The notes beneath the pieces were generated by a model that did not search any database, had not been told where the DNA came from, and saw nothing but the letters and a program-made list of their open reading frames with translations. The position numbers were made by a program, and so were the translations under genes. A stretch of DNA of 64,000 nt from Streptococcus pacificus (lineage in GTDB: Bacteria; Bacillota; Bacilli; Lactobacillales; Streptococcaceae): NCBI RefSeq assembly GCF_016481305.1, contig NZ_JAENBO010000003.1, positions 1-64,000 of the forward strand. Reading direction: 5' to 3'. Below are positions 32,683-43,079 of the stretch, one piece after another. Numbering within the stretch: position 1 is the first letter of the stretch; each line of letters opens with the position of its first letter.

Positions 32683-34999
32683 CGGTGATATCAAAGACCG
32701 TAGCTGTTAAGTTTTCAACCCTATTTTTAGGATTATGATAACGCTTACTATTTGATATCATTATATCATATTTATTATACTTTGTCATATCAATTTGCAA
32801 ATCACTTCCACTAAGATTGAAAACAATCTTATAGGTTTTTTCACCCTTGACAATAAAACTAATCACACCTGATTGGTAGTTGGCCTCTTCAACAAAAACA
32901 TGTTCACGAATGTCTTTAAAGCTGGAATAGCTAAAATGATTCGTTTTTGTTTTTAGAGCGATTAATGCTTTAATAAACTCAACTGTTGGTTTATAAAGAG
33001 TCACATTATGCCAATTCACTTGATTAACATTATCGGGAGCATTGTAGGAGTTCATTGCTCGCTCTTTATCTTCATTGGTAAGGGTATTGTTTTCACCAGT
33101 AGGAAAAAGTTTGGTTCGTAGGAACTCTTGCCCCAACTGCATGAAACTCATTCCCTGCATCAAAAGATTCATTGCTGTGGCTAATTCGACACGTTTGATA
33201 TGGGTCTTGTGATCATCTTCAGGATGTAATTCAAGAAGTAGGTCATTTAAGTTGTAGTTATCATGAGCTTCAACATAATTTAGCACCTGATGTGGTGCAA
33301 TGTATTGAACAAGCTCATCACTACCAAGGATACTTTTAGCCACAACATCTTCCGTCGGCTCACCAGAAACAAATCCTCTTTTTAGATGGCCATATACTTC
33401 TGCGCCTTTAATAGCATTTCTTTGATCATCGTTGAAAAAACCAATGCCAGGCATTTGGGCAGCATTTTGTTTTTTAGCTTTGTGTTCTGGTAAAAGACCA
33501 ACTCCCATATCCCAACCCTCACCATACATCATGATTCTTGGGTCGATATCATTAAGCTTATTTCTGATATGATTCATTGTTGCCACATCGTGTAATCCCA
33601 TTAAATCAAATCGAAAGCCATCAATGTTATATTCGTTTACCCAATAAAGAATTGAGTCGACCATATACTTTCGAAACATTTCTTTTTCACTGGCAGTTTC
33701 ATTACCACAACCGGAACCGTTTTGAAAAGTCCCGTTAGCATTCATCCGATAATAATAATCTGGGACTGCTATTTGAAGTGCCGAATCTTTTGAAGAATAG
33801 GTGTGATTATAAACCACATCCATAACCACTGAAATGCCAGCTTCATGATAGGCTTGAATGAGTTCTTTTAACTCCAAAATACGACTTACTGGATTATGAG
33901 GATTTGAAGAAAAACTAGCTTCCGGGACATTATAATTTTCAGGATCATAACCCCAGTTATAGGCATATTCACCGTCAGAATCAAATTGTTGATGATGGTC
34001 AAAAATAGGCTGAAGCTGAATATGTGTAACCCCTAAGTTTTTTATATAATCAAAGGTTGTCATATCACCATAGCTATTTTTTGTTCCCTCTTCAAAAGCA
34101 CCACGAAACTTCCCTCTGTTTTCATAGCGAACACCTGACGTTGGTGATTTGGAAAAATCGCGAATATGCATTTCATAGATAACTGCCTTATTAGGATTAT
34201 CAAGTCGCCAAGTTGCGTCATTAAGATGCTTAACAGCAAAATTTTCTGGCGTCCTTACTTCTTTTGAGACAACCACTGATCGTCTACCGTTAGCTGTTGT
34301 TGCAATCGAGTAAGGGTCTCTCGTTTCTTTAAAAGTTCTTTTGCGATAGTAAATACGATAGCGATAAGCTTGAAAATTAAGATCGCCTGCAACTGTTAAA
34401 AACCAGACTCCGTGGGTGTTTGCTTGATGATCATCAGGTGATTCAACATCACCCCTAGTCATTGAAATGACCCTAGACACACTTGCTTTATGGTCAGAAG
34501 TTTCATAAAGTATTAACTCAACTTTCTCAGCTGTAGGGGCCCACAAACGAAACTTTGTCTCTTCCTGACTATACTTAAAACCTAACCAACCATCAAAGCC
34601 CCACTTTTTATCAAACGAATGACTATTAAGGGCCATATCAAAGCTACGAGGTGAACGTCTACCATAAAAATGACTAGCAACTGCTGCTTGTCTAGAGTAA
34701 TAGACAGTATCATCACCATCAACAATCCACACTTCTGTTTTATTCTCACCAAAATGACGGTTAATCTGATAATCTGGAGTTTTTTGGCTCCAACCATGAC
34801 TTTTGAATAAAAGGTAGGCCTCTGAAACAAAGAAAGGTGACTGATAATTCAAATGAGCCACTGCTCCAAAGCTGTCAAAGCGTAAAAAATGAACTTCTTT
34901 TCCTAGTTCATTTTCACTCCATTGCCAAATATTTCTATCATAATAATTACCACATTTACTATGGTAATGCACAATTACTATATTATCTATGTTAGTCAT
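32678..34999 (-). CDS. pulA: Type I pullulanase, cytoplasmic
   Basis: GH13 debranching enzyme that hydrolyses alpha-1,6 bonds of pullulan, limit dextrins or glycogen. The type I signature YNWGYDPENYNVPE, the nucleophile region GFRFDLMGLHD and the acid region YGEGWDMG are all present. An N-terminal CBM48-like domain (GFKYSQEETKFRLWAPTAE) lies at about 120-220. There is no signal peptide and no anchor, so unlike the large cell-wall pullulanases this one is intracellular. The ATG at 34999 overlaps the upstream lipid-kinase stop (ATGACTAA) and has AAAGGAGAA as ribosome site; 773 residues. Next to glgBCDAP, a role in glycogen or dextrin debranching is inferred. Confidence 0.94.
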   Translation of the reverse strand: MTNIDNIVIVHYHSKCGNYYDRNIWQWSENELGKEVHFLRFDSFGAVAHLNYQSPFFVSEAYLLFKSHGWSQKTPDYQINRHFGENKTEVWIVDGDDTVYYSRQAAVASHFYGRRSPRSFDMALNSHSFDKKWGFDGWLGFKYSQEETKFRLWAPTAEKVELILYETSDHKASVSRVISMTRGDVESPDDHQANTHGVWFLTVAGDLNFQAYRYRIYYRKRTFKETRDPYSIATTANGRRSVVVSKEVRTPENFAVKHLNDATWRLDNPNKAVIYEMHIRDFSKSPTSGVRYENRGKFRGAFEEGTKNSYGDMTTFDYIKNLGVTHIQLQPIFDHHQQFDSDGEYAYNWGYDPENYNVPEASFSSNPHNPVSRILELKELIQAYHEAGISVVMDVVYNHTYSSKDSALQIAVPDYYYRMNANGTFQNGSGCGNETASEKEMFRKYMVDSILYWVNEYNIDGFRFDLMGLHDVATMNHIRNKLNDIDPRIMMYGEGWDMGVGLLPEHKAKKQNAAQMPGIGFFNDDQRNAIKGAEVYGHLKRGFVSGEPTEDVVAKSILGSDELVQYIAPHQVLNYVEAHDNYNLNDLLLELHPEDDHKTHIKRVELATAMNLLMQGMSFMQLGQEFLRTKLFPTGENNTLTNEDKERAMNSYNAPDNVNQVNWHNVTLYKPTVEFIKALIALKTKTNHFSYSSFKDIREHVFVEEANYQSGVISFIVKGEKTYKIVFNLSGSDLQIDMTKYNKYDIMISNSKRYHNPKNRVENLTATVFDITE

Positions 35000-36032
35000 T
35001 TTCTCCTTTATCCTCATCCATTAGTTGATTTAAGTCATCAACTTCATGTGCAAATTTTTGCGCAATCGCTTCTAACACTAGTTCATCTTGTTCAAAGCTA
35101 ATTGCTTCATCTGCTAAATCATCTATATTAGTATAAAAGGTAATGTGGTTTTTTAAATTTTCTAATTTAATCGGTGCATCGCCGCCATACTCACCATCTA
35201 AATTAATCATCATTTGTTGATCTGTTTGCGGTTCAATCATTATTTTACTAGTTTTTATATAGTCAATGTGTTTGTGGCCAATGTGTTTGCCACCCATTAA
35301 CATCAAACGTAAAAGATGAACTATTTCAAAAAGATTAGCCGTTTTAACAAGAATTAATGTAAATTTGCCATCATCAAGTTTGGCATCAGGTGCTATCTGC
35401 TCAAAACCTCCAACAGAATTAGTTAAGGCAGCAAAAATCATTGATACATTTCCTTCAAATATCCCTTTATCATGAAAAACTTTAACAGGAATATTACTTA
35501 ATCTTGGTAAAAGTTCCACCCCTTTTGCTAGATAAGCAAGGTAGCCAAACATGGTTTTTAATTGGCTTGGAACACTGTAAGTCAATTCAGTTAAGCTACC
35601 CGCAGCAGCTATATTGATAAAATAAGTATCATTAAAAGCCTTACCAATATCCATTTTTAAGGTCCGTTTTTTCCCAATTAATTTTGCTGCCTCAATTGGA
35701 TCACCTCTTGGAATTCTCAAAGCTCTTGCAAAATCATTAGTTGTTCCTGTTGGAATAATAGCCATTTTGGGCCTTTTATCCAAGGGCGCTATGCCATTAA
35801 CAACTTCATTAATAGTGCCATCACCACCAGCTGCAACAATTAGATCAAAACCAGAGATAGCTGCTCGTTTGGCTTCGTTCTTGGCAGAATCTGGTTCTGG
35901 ACTTGTTTGAAAAGCACTTGTTTCGTAACCAAACCCTTCTAAAATTGTCAGAATTTCAGCAACATTTTTCTTGATAATTTCTTGGCCTGAAATGGGATTA
36001 TAGATTAATCGCGCTCTTTTTTGTTTTTTCAT
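34992..36032 (-). CDS. Diacylglycerol/lipid kinase family protein
   Basis: YegS/BmrU/DgkB-like lipid kinase. DgkB-type members phosphorylate diacylglycerol released during lipoteichoic acid synthesis. The catalytic-domain motif AAGGDGTINEVVNG is at about residues 66-79 and IIPTGTTNDFARAL follows. The ATG at 36032 (MKKQKRARLIYNPISG) has GAGGTTAAT upstream; 346 residues. It lies 11 bases after ligA and overlaps pulA by 8 bases, so ligA, this gene and pulA look co-transcribed. The exact lipid substrate is inferred from family only. Confidence 0.9.
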   Translation of the reverse strand: MKKQKRARLIYNPISGQEIIKKNVAEILTILEGFGYETSAFQTSPEPDSAKNEAKRAAISGFDLIVAAGGDGTINEVVNGIAPLDKRPKMAIIPTGTTNDFARALRIPRGDPIEAAKLIGKKRTLKMDIGKAFNDTYFINIAAAGSLTELTYSVPSQLKTMFGYLAYLAKGVELLPRLSNIPVKVFHDKGIFEGNVSMIFAALTNSVGGFEQIAPDAKLDDGKFTLILVKTANLFEIVHLLRLMLMGGKHIGHKHIDYIKTSKIMIEPQTDQQMMINLDGEYGGDAPIKLENLKNHITFYTNIDDLADEAISFEQDELVLEAIAQKFAHEVDDLNQLMDEDKGEND

Positions 36033-36043
36033 ATTAACCTCAT

Positions 36044-38014
<1,971 letters not shown>

Positions 38015-38023
38015 TATTCAGAT

Positions 38024-38049
38024 AAAAAACGCTCTCGATGAGAGCGTTT
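38024..38049 (-). terminator. Terminator of queT
   Basis: Hairpin AAACGCTCTC / GAGAGCGTTT with a T run at 38024-38029 (- strand). Its first arm covers the queT stop codon. Confidence 0.9.
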
Positions 38050-38557
38050 ATTTGTTAATGTCAATGGTTTTAGATAATTTTTCAATAATAACAGCACCCA
38101 CTAGTAAAGAAAGCAATTCGCCAATACCAGTTGTAAACCAAGTAATCCAAAATGGTGCCCCAAATAAATAGTGAAGTTCTAAGGCAATTGTTATCATACT
38201 AGCGGCAAAAAAGAATGAAAAGTAGAGAAAGCCTTTAGATAACAAGCCATTTAATAAGTAGTCATTCTGGTATTTTTGAAACAACTTGATACCAAGCGTT
38301 ACAAAGATTAAGGTTGATAGGCCTCCGACAAAAACATCTATCACACCAAAGCTATAAAGATTTGAAATCATACAGCCAATTGTCACTGCAATAATATATT
38401 TCCTGTTATAAAACCCAAGAAAGTTTAACATTTCTGAGACACGAAATTGATAGGCCCCGAAACTAATAGCATTTAGTGGTGGCATTATTGTTAAAACAAT
38501 ATAAACAGCTGCTACTACTGAAATATGTAGGTAATCTTTAGTTGTTAATGGTTTCAT
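38048..38557 (-). CDS. queT: QueT family queuosine-precursor transporter
   Basis: Integral membrane S component (COG4708, QueT) for uptake of a queuosine precursor such as preQ1, presumably with a shared ECF energising module encoded elsewhere. It has 169 residues with about five or six hydrophobic segments and the family-typical FGAYQFRVSEMLNFLGF. The ATG at 38557 lies just after the SD inside a preQ1-II riboswitch, which fixes both start and function; ATGs farther upstream would lie within the riboswitch. Confidence 0.93.
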   Translation of the reverse strand: MKPLTTKDYLHISVVAAVYIVLTIMPPLNAISFGAYQFRVSEMLNFLGFYNRKYIIAVTIGCMISNLYSFGVIDVFVGGLSTLIFVTLGIKLFQKYQNDYLLNGLLSKGFLYFSFFFAASMITIALELHYLFGAPFWITWFTTGIGELLSLLVGAVIIEKLSKTIDINK

Positions 38558-38560
38558 TTT

Positions 38561-38638
38561 CTTCTCCTTTAGTGGCTTAACCACGTGTAATATGCTTGGT
38601 GAAAGGGAAATAAGCACCAAGGGTTGTTAAACAACCTC
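38561..38638 (-). ncRNA. preQ1-II riboswitch of queT
   Basis: On the - strand, CTTGGTGCTTA and TTTCACCAAGCATATTACAC form the conserved core from 38621 leftward. TGGTTAAGCCACTAAAGGAGA then closes the pseudoknot region and includes the SD (38561-38570). A small GGTTGT/ACAACC hairpin at its 5' end (about 38622-38638) corresponds to the optional P1. In this class preQ1 binding hides the SD and lowers translation. Confidence 0.95.
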
Positions 38639-38641
38639 ACT

Positions 38642-38650
38642 ATTGTAACA
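38642..38650 (-). promoter_or_regulatory. Extended -10 promoter of the queT leader
   Basis: On the - strand TG-T-TACAAT (-10 at 38642-38647), placed so that transcription would begin at the 5' hairpin of the preQ1-II element. Confidence 0.6.
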
Positions 38651-38734
38651 CTTTTTAAAATAAAAAGAAAGGCTGTTATATTGATTGTTTACATGAAATA
38701 ATCACTTTATGAGAGATTATTGACTAAAATAATA

Positions 38735-38761
38735 TTGAAAATCACTATCTTTTGGTAAAAT
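38735..38761 (+). promoter_or_regulatory. Promoter of the gtrA-like gene
   Basis: Extended -10 TG-G-TAAAAT (-10 at 38756-38761) with a TTGAAA (38735-38740) 15 bases upstream. Only six bases separate the -10 from the ATG. Confidence 0.6.
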
Positions 38762-38767
38762 AGTGGT

Positions 38768-39220
38768 ATGATATCAAAATTAATGACTTTTATTAAAAAA
38801 CTCTGGGCAATGGAGTTGATTAAATATTTATTTTTCGGTGTACTAACCACACTCGTTTATTTTGTCAGCCGAACGGCTTTGTTTCTCCAACTGAATCAAG
38901 CTCTTGTTTCTGCCTTAATAGCCAATATTGTTGCCATTTTATTTGCTTTTTTTGTCAATGATCGCTTTGTGTTTTTACAGGATAAAACAGGTCGTCTGAA
39001 ACGCTTAATTCAATTCTTTTTCGCCAGAGTATCTACTCTTGTTTTAGATGCCCTATTGGCGCTTGTTTTTGTTGATCGCTTTCCAAATCTCATTGGACAA
39101 TTCGTCAATTATGATTTAAAAATGGTCAATCTCATCGAAACTATTCTCTCTCAAATTGCCATATTAGTCATCAACTATCTTTTAAGTAAATATTTGATTT
39201 TTAAAAACAAAAAACACTAA
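38768..39220 (+). CDS. GtrA-like family membrane protein
   Basis: A 150-residue protein with four hydrophobic segments (about 16-36, 40-62, 76-98 and 118-142), in the GtrA-like family (PF04138). GtrA proteins are thought to flip polyprenyl-phosphate-linked sugars across the membrane for cell-wall or O-antigen modification. The motif ALIANIVAILFAFFVNDRFV matches the family. No glycosyltransferase gene is adjacent, so the substrate is unknown. There is no ribosome site; the -10 is 6 bases from the ATG. Confidence 0.88.
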   Translation: MISKLMTFIKKLWAMELIKYLFFGVLTTLVYFVSRTALFLQLNQALVSALIANIVAILFAFFVNDRFVFLQDKTGRLKRLIQFFFARVSTLVLDALLALVFVDRFPNLIGQFVNYDLKMVNLIETILSQIAILVINYLLSKYLIFKNKKH

Positions 39221-39245
39221 ATCTGATTGGGTTTAGTGTTTTTAG
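39208..39245. terminator. Bidirectional terminator between the gtrA-like and DUF1722 genes
   Basis: Stem AAAAACACTAAA / TTTAGTGTTTTT (39210-39221 with 39232-39243). It has T runs on both strands and lies between two convergent genes. Confidence 0.9.
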
Positions 39246-39628
39246 AAACCTTCTTCAAAAAATTTTGAGTCAAGAAGATAATGTTTTTGATATTTAACAG
39301 CCAGTTCCTTTATTAATTGTGCTAATTCTTTTTGATAGAAAAATGCATTTACAATATAGGTTTTATAGGCATCTTTTTCAATACTTGAGGCTTCTTTTTT
39401 AAAATAACCCCACATGTGCTGAAAGGCTGTGGTCAGTGTTTCTTTGGTTGGTTCTAACATTTTTGCCTCTTCAATGTAAGACCAAAATAAGTCTTCCTTA
39501 TCTGTATCCCACTCATTTCCCTTAAATAAGAGACGGATCTGATTATAATAAAACTGAGAATGGCCCATCACCCAATATTTATGATAGGCCCACTCTTTTT
39601 GTACTTTTTTTAAATGATCTTGTTCCAT
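39242..39628 (-). CDS. DUF1722 (YbgA-like) protein
   Basis: A 128-residue soluble protein with the DUF1722/YbgA pattern (WAYHKYWVMGHSQFYYNQI). The biochemical role is unknown; larger relatives are sometimes fused to DUF523 or linked to photolyases. The ATG at 39628 was chosen because GAAGG lies 8 bases upstream; a start five codons earlier would place the ribosome site inside the gene. Its 3' end overlaps a bidirectional terminator shared with the convergent gtrA-like gene. Confidence 0.8.
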   Translation of the reverse strand: MEQDHLKKVQKEWAYHKYWVMGHSQFYYNQIRLLFKGNEWDTDKEDLFWSYIEEAKMLEPTKETLTTAFQHMWGYFKKEASSIEKDAYKTYIVNAFFYQKELAQLIKELAVKYQKHYLLDSKFFEEGF

Positions 39629-39657
39629 TAAACTATCCTTCATTTTATTTTATTATT

Positions 39658-40254
39658 CTAAAGCCAGCCATTTTCACGCGCTATTTGTACTGCCTTGGTG
39701 CGATTATGAGCTGATAACTTATTAAAAATACTGGTTAAATAATTTCTAACTGTCCCGTTTGAAAGAAATAATAACTGGGCAATTTCCTCGTTGGAACATC
39801 CTTTAGCGACTAATTCTAAAATATCTAATTCTCTTTTACTTAAAGGATTCGTCGTAAAAGCCATTCCTTCCACTAATTCAGGGGAGTACTCTTTTTTTCC
39901 TGCTAAAACAGTGTGAATAGTTCCCATTAGTTCAGATGCTGAGCGGTCTTTTAAAACAAAGGCGTCGACCTGAGCTTCTAAAGCTCTTTTAAAGTAACCT
40001 GTTCGTTTAAAAGTTGTTAGAATAATCACTTTTAAATCACTATGACTTCTCACCCATTCTAAAACATCAAGTCCCGTTTTATAAGGCATTTCAATATCTA
40101 AAATAGCGACGTCTACACTTTCTTTCGACAAAATATCAATAGCTTCTTGACCATCAGAAGCTTGCAAAATGACATCAACGTCATCTTCCATTAATAATAA
40201 TTGGCAAAGAGCATCCCTTAACATGGCTTGATCTTCTGCAACTAATAATTTCAT
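39658..40254 (-). CDS. NarL/LuxR-type response regulator (DesR-like)
   Basis: Response regulator of 198 residues. The receiver domain has Asp53 ([13 protein letters not shown]) and the C-terminal LuxR helix-turn-helix ([22 protein letters not shown]...) binds DNA. It overlaps the sensor-kinase gene by 4 bases. It closes an ABC ATPase, permease, kinase and regulator operon, an arrangement typical of DesKR/YvfTU-like systems that control their own transporter. A palindrome at 43041-43056 is a candidate binding site. The inducing signal is unknown. Confidence 0.92.
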   Translation of the reverse strand: MKLLVAEDQAMLRDALCQLLLMEDDVDVILQASDGQEAIDILSKESVDVAILDIEMPYKTGLDVLEWVRSHSDLKVIILTTFKRTGYFKRALEAQVDAFVLKDRSASELMGTIHTVLAGKKEYSPELVEGMAFTTNPLSKRELDILELVAKGCSNEEIAQLLFLSNGTVRNYLTSIFNKLSAHNRTKAVQIARENGWL

Positions 40255-41339
40255 GAGTGTAATCCTTCTTTAAGAGTAATTTGAATACGAGTAGGTTGTT
40301 TTAATGAGGTTATTTTTAGACTTCCGTCCACTAGACTTAGCCTATCTTTAATGGATGATAGCTCGTCTCCTTTTAAGGTTGAAAAACCAACACCATCATC
40401 TTCAACAACTAGCGTGATGTCTTTTTCTCTGTACAAGCTGATACGGCTATTCTTAGCATGGCTATGTTTGATAATATTGTTGGTAAGCTCCCTAATAAGC
40501 ATCGTTAGTGTTGATTGAATCACAGGTGATAAATTGTCTAAATTTAGTTGATTATCAATCGTTAAAGTGATATTAGCAAGCTCAAAAAGCGTTTCAATGG
40601 TTTCAAGTTCCTCAGTAACTGTTCTAAATTTGAGATTATTAATAATACTTCTGACCTCACTCATCGAGTCCTTACTCATCTGGTGCAGTTCTGTTAATTC
40701 TTTTTCGACAAGCGTGGTCTGACCTTTTTCTAATTGTTTGAGCGCTAATTCTGATTTAATCGTCATCATTGCAAATACATGACCTAAAGTATCATGGAGA
40801 TCACGTCCAATACGATTTCGTTCATTTTCAGCCATCAGAACATTAATATAAGCATTTTTTTGCTCAATTTCAGCCTTTTGTTTTTCTTCATTTTGAATTC
40901 TCAAGCTGATAAAATAAAAACTTAACATGAAAATACTAACAAAGATGGTAAATAAAGTTTCTTCGATATTTTGACCAAACCATAATTGATAGGAGTTTAG
41001 AAAACTGATAGCCAGTAAAAAACTAATGGGCCGATAATGTTTAAATGAATCATGGAAACGATAAACCAGTAAATTGGTTGTGTAGAAAAAATACCAGATA
41101 ATGCCAATATTAAACGTAAGGCACATAAAAAGAATATAGCCCAACATATAAAACCAAGCCAATAAATGGTATTTCCCCAAGCCTTTTATCACTAAATAGA
41201 GGTAAGCTAAAATAAATAACAGGATTAAAACAAGGTGCCACAATGGCAAAGAACCATTAATAATAGCTACTATTGGGAAAATGAGAAAACTTAAAGAAGC
41301 ATAGTAAAACAAATGGTAACTATTTTTAATCTGTTTCAA
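40251..41339 (-). CDS. DesK-like sensor histidine kinase
   Basis: Membrane histidine kinase of the HisKA_3 type, 362 residues. The first ~145 residues hold about five or six hydrophobic segments and no extracellular sensor domain, so it may sense the membrane itself or the linked transporter. The phospho-acceptor is His182 in [15 protein letters not shown], followed by an HATPase domain ([20 protein letters not shown]). It starts at TTG (41339) directly after the permease stop, with GAGG 8 bases upstream. It overlaps the regulator gene by 4 bases. Confidence 0.91.
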   Translation of the reverse strand: MKQIKNSYHLFYYASLSFLIFPIVAIINGSLPLWHLVLILLFILAYLYLVIKGLGKYHLLAWFYMLGYILFMCLTFNIGIIWYFFYTTNLLVYRFHDSFKHYRPISFLLAISFLNSYQLWFGQNIEETLFTIFVSIFMLSFYFISLRIQNEEKQKAEIEQKNAYINVLMAENERNRIGRDLHDTLGHVFAMMTIKSELALKQLEKGQTTLVEKELTELHQMSKDSMSEVRSIINNLKFRTVTEELETIETLFELANITLTIDNQLNLDNLSPVIQSTLTMLIRELTNNIIKHSHAKNSRISLYREKDITLVVEDDGVGFSTLKGDELSSIKDRLSLVDGSLKITSLKQPTRIQITLKEGLHS

Positions 41340-42080
41340 TTAATTAACCTCAACTTTTTTCTTTATAATAAAACTTATCATCAGTATTACTATAGCATAA
41401 AAAACTAAAATAATGAGCGAATTGATGGAAAATTTATCTGCAAAATAACTAATCAGCATATTGTTATAGTGATAGGTTGGTGTAAATTTAGAAATACTTT
41501 GTAACCAACTTGGAAAGGAATCTACTGGCATCCACAAGCCACCTAAAATGGCTAGGCTCATATATAAAATATTACCAAAAACACTTAAGGTTTCAGAGGA
41601 TTTGATAAAACTCAAAAGGATACCTAAAGGCATAAAGCAAATGGCACCAAAAAATAATAATAGGCCTGAATTTAACCAATCATTAATCGGCATTGACACA
41701 TCTTGTACAAAACGTCCACTAAGAAAAACGAAAATAATAGCAAGTAAAAAGCTGACTAAAATTCTGATAACTTTTGCCATGAAATATTGCCAGATGGAAA
41801 CTGGTGAGTGACTCAAATGTTTGATGTAATAACTTTTACGATCTTCTTGAATGGAAAAAGGAAAAGTAAAGAGTGCAAAACTAATACTCGAAAAAGCGGT
41901 CATTGACATCATGGTTTGTCTAATCACAAGAGGTTGAATGTTTTTTGGCAATTCCCCTAGCAAAATGCTTGAAAAAAGGAGGAAAAAGGCTATCGGCATC
42001 CCTATCCCTAAAATAAAACTAGAAAAAGTTCTTTTAGCCTGTAAGTACTCTTTTTTTAATAGTGCTTTAAATATGGTCAT
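41340..42080 (-). CDS. ABC-2 type transporter permease
   Basis: Integral membrane component of an export-type ABC transporter. It has 246 residues and about six transmembrane segments. The pattern FGAICFMPLGILLSFIKSSE and the late GGLWMPVDSFPSWLQSISKF loop are typical of ABC-2 permeases linked to DesKR-type systems. The ATG at 42080 overlaps the end of the ATPase gene by 14 bases. The substrate cannot be deduced; lipid, peptide or drug export are all possible. Confidence 0.9.
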   Translation of the reverse strand: MTIFKALLKKEYLQAKRTFSSFILGIGMPIAFFLLFSSILLGELPKNIQPLVIRQTMMSMTAFSSISFALFTFPFSIQEDRKSYYIKHLSHSPVSIWQYFMAKVIRILVSFLLAIIFVFLSGRFVQDVSMPINDWLNSGLLLFFGAICFMPLGILLSFIKSSETLSVFGNILYMSLAILGGLWMPVDSFPSWLQSISKFTPTYHYNNMLISYFADKFSINSLIILVFYAIVILMISFIIKKKVEVN

Positions 42081-42966
42081 GGTAAGTATCCTTTCTACTA
42101 TCAAATATACTATCTAGCAATGTTCTATTGGTCATTTCAATAGCCTCAATGGGACAATTGGCCTCAACAAGGGATTGCCAAATGGCATTTGGTTTTTTTG
42201 TCATAAATGAGATAGTATCGTTTTTCAGCTCAAGATTACTGATAATGGTTTGATCTATGTCATCTAAATATTTTTTAGGAAGAACAAAGTGCTTGCTTTT
42301 TTCTTCGCTTCTTAACAAATAAGGTGTTGTGTCTTTAAGTAATTTGCCTTCATGCAAAACCAAGATGCGATCTGCTGTGTGCTCTACTTCTTCAATATAA
42401 TGAGAAGAGTAAATAATTGTTTTTCCTGAAGTTTTTAAGTGATTGATAATTTCCCAAAAACGTTTCCTGGTTGATGTATCCATTGCGGTAGTTGGTTCGT
42501 CAAGAAAAATAATATCGGGTTGACCAATCAAGGTTAACACAAAGTCCAATAGTCGTCTTTGACCTCCAGAAAGTTTACTGGCAAACTGCTTCTTTTGTTT
42601 TGGATTAAAAGCAAGTAAATCGTCTATTTCTTTTTCGTTTAAAGGGTTAGGATAGAGAGCTCTTTGAAAATCAATTAACTCTTGGACAGTCATCTTATCC
42701 TGAATCAGATTATCTTGAAAGAGCACGCCAACTCTTTTTTTCAGTCTATGATCATTAGCGCCGTATCCCAAAACCTCTATAGTCCCAGAAGTAACTTGAT
42801 AATCTCCTAAAAGACAAGTCATTAAAACTGTTTTTCCTGCTCCATTGGGACCAATTAGAGCTAAGCAATCGCCTTCAAAAATTTCAAACGAGAGATCGTC
42901 CAAGATTGTTTTTTCTTTAAATTGTTTCTTCAAATGATTAACTGATATGGCTGGTTGTTTATTCAT
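42067..42966 (-). CDS. ABC transporter ATP-binding protein
   Basis: ATPase of the ABC-2 exporter, 299 residues. Walker A is GPNGAGKT (about residues 38-45), the signature is KLSGGQRRLLDF, Walker B is PDIIFLDEPTTAMD, and the switch His lies in YSSHYIEEVE. The C-terminal ~80 residues are a family-specific tail. The ATG at 42966 has GAAAGG 9 bases upstream. First gene of the four-gene ABC and two-component operon. Confidence 0.93.
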   Translation of the reverse strand: MNKQPAISVNHLKKQFKEKTILDDLSFEIFEGDCLALIGPNGAGKTVLMTCLLGDYQVTSGTIEVLGYGANDHRLKKRVGVLFQDNLIQDKMTVQELIDFQRALYPNPLNEKEIDDLLAFNPKQKKQFASKLSGGQRRLLDFVLTLIGQPDIIFLDEPTTAMDTSTRKRFWEIINHLKTSGKTIIYSSHYIEEVEHTADRILVLHEGKLLKDTTPYLLRSEEKSKHFVLPKKYLDDIDQTIISNLELKNDTISFMTKKPNAIWQSLVEANCPIEAIEMTNRTLLDSIFDSRKDTYHDHI

Positions 42967-42990
42967 AATCAACATCCTTTCTATGACACT

Positions 42991-42999
42991 ATCTTAACA
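42991..42999 (-). promoter_or_regulatory. Promoter of the ABC/DesKR-like operon
   Basis: Extended -10 TG-T-TAAGAT (-10 at 42991-42996) on the - strand, 24 bases before the ATPase start codon. The -35 is weak, which fits a promoter needing an activator. Confidence 0.5.
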
Positions 43000-43040
43000 G
43001 TTAATGCCTTTTAAAATAAGTTAAAAAAAGCATGATCTCA

Positions 43041-43056
43041 TATGACATTTGTCATA
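43041..43056. promoter_or_regulatory. Palindromic candidate operator of the DesR-like regulator
   Basis: TATGACATTTGTCATA is a perfect 7-bp inverted repeat around two bases. It lies about 57-72 bases before the expected transcript start of the ABC/two-component operon, a suitable place for an activating response regulator. Assignment to the operon's own regulator is inference. Confidence 0.5.
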
Positions 43057-43079
43057 AAAAAAAGACTCCTTAGAGTCAA
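43053..43079 (-). terminator. Terminator of the map-brkB transcript
   Basis: Short stem GACTC / GAGTC (43073-43077 with 43064-43068), followed by eight or nine T residues on the - strand. The first arm overlaps the stop codon of the BrkB-family gene. Confidence 0.75.

Noticed and set aside
38557..38620. Upstream start for queT
   Set aside because: It would lie inside the preQ1-II aptamer; the SD released by the riboswitch serves the ATG at 38557.
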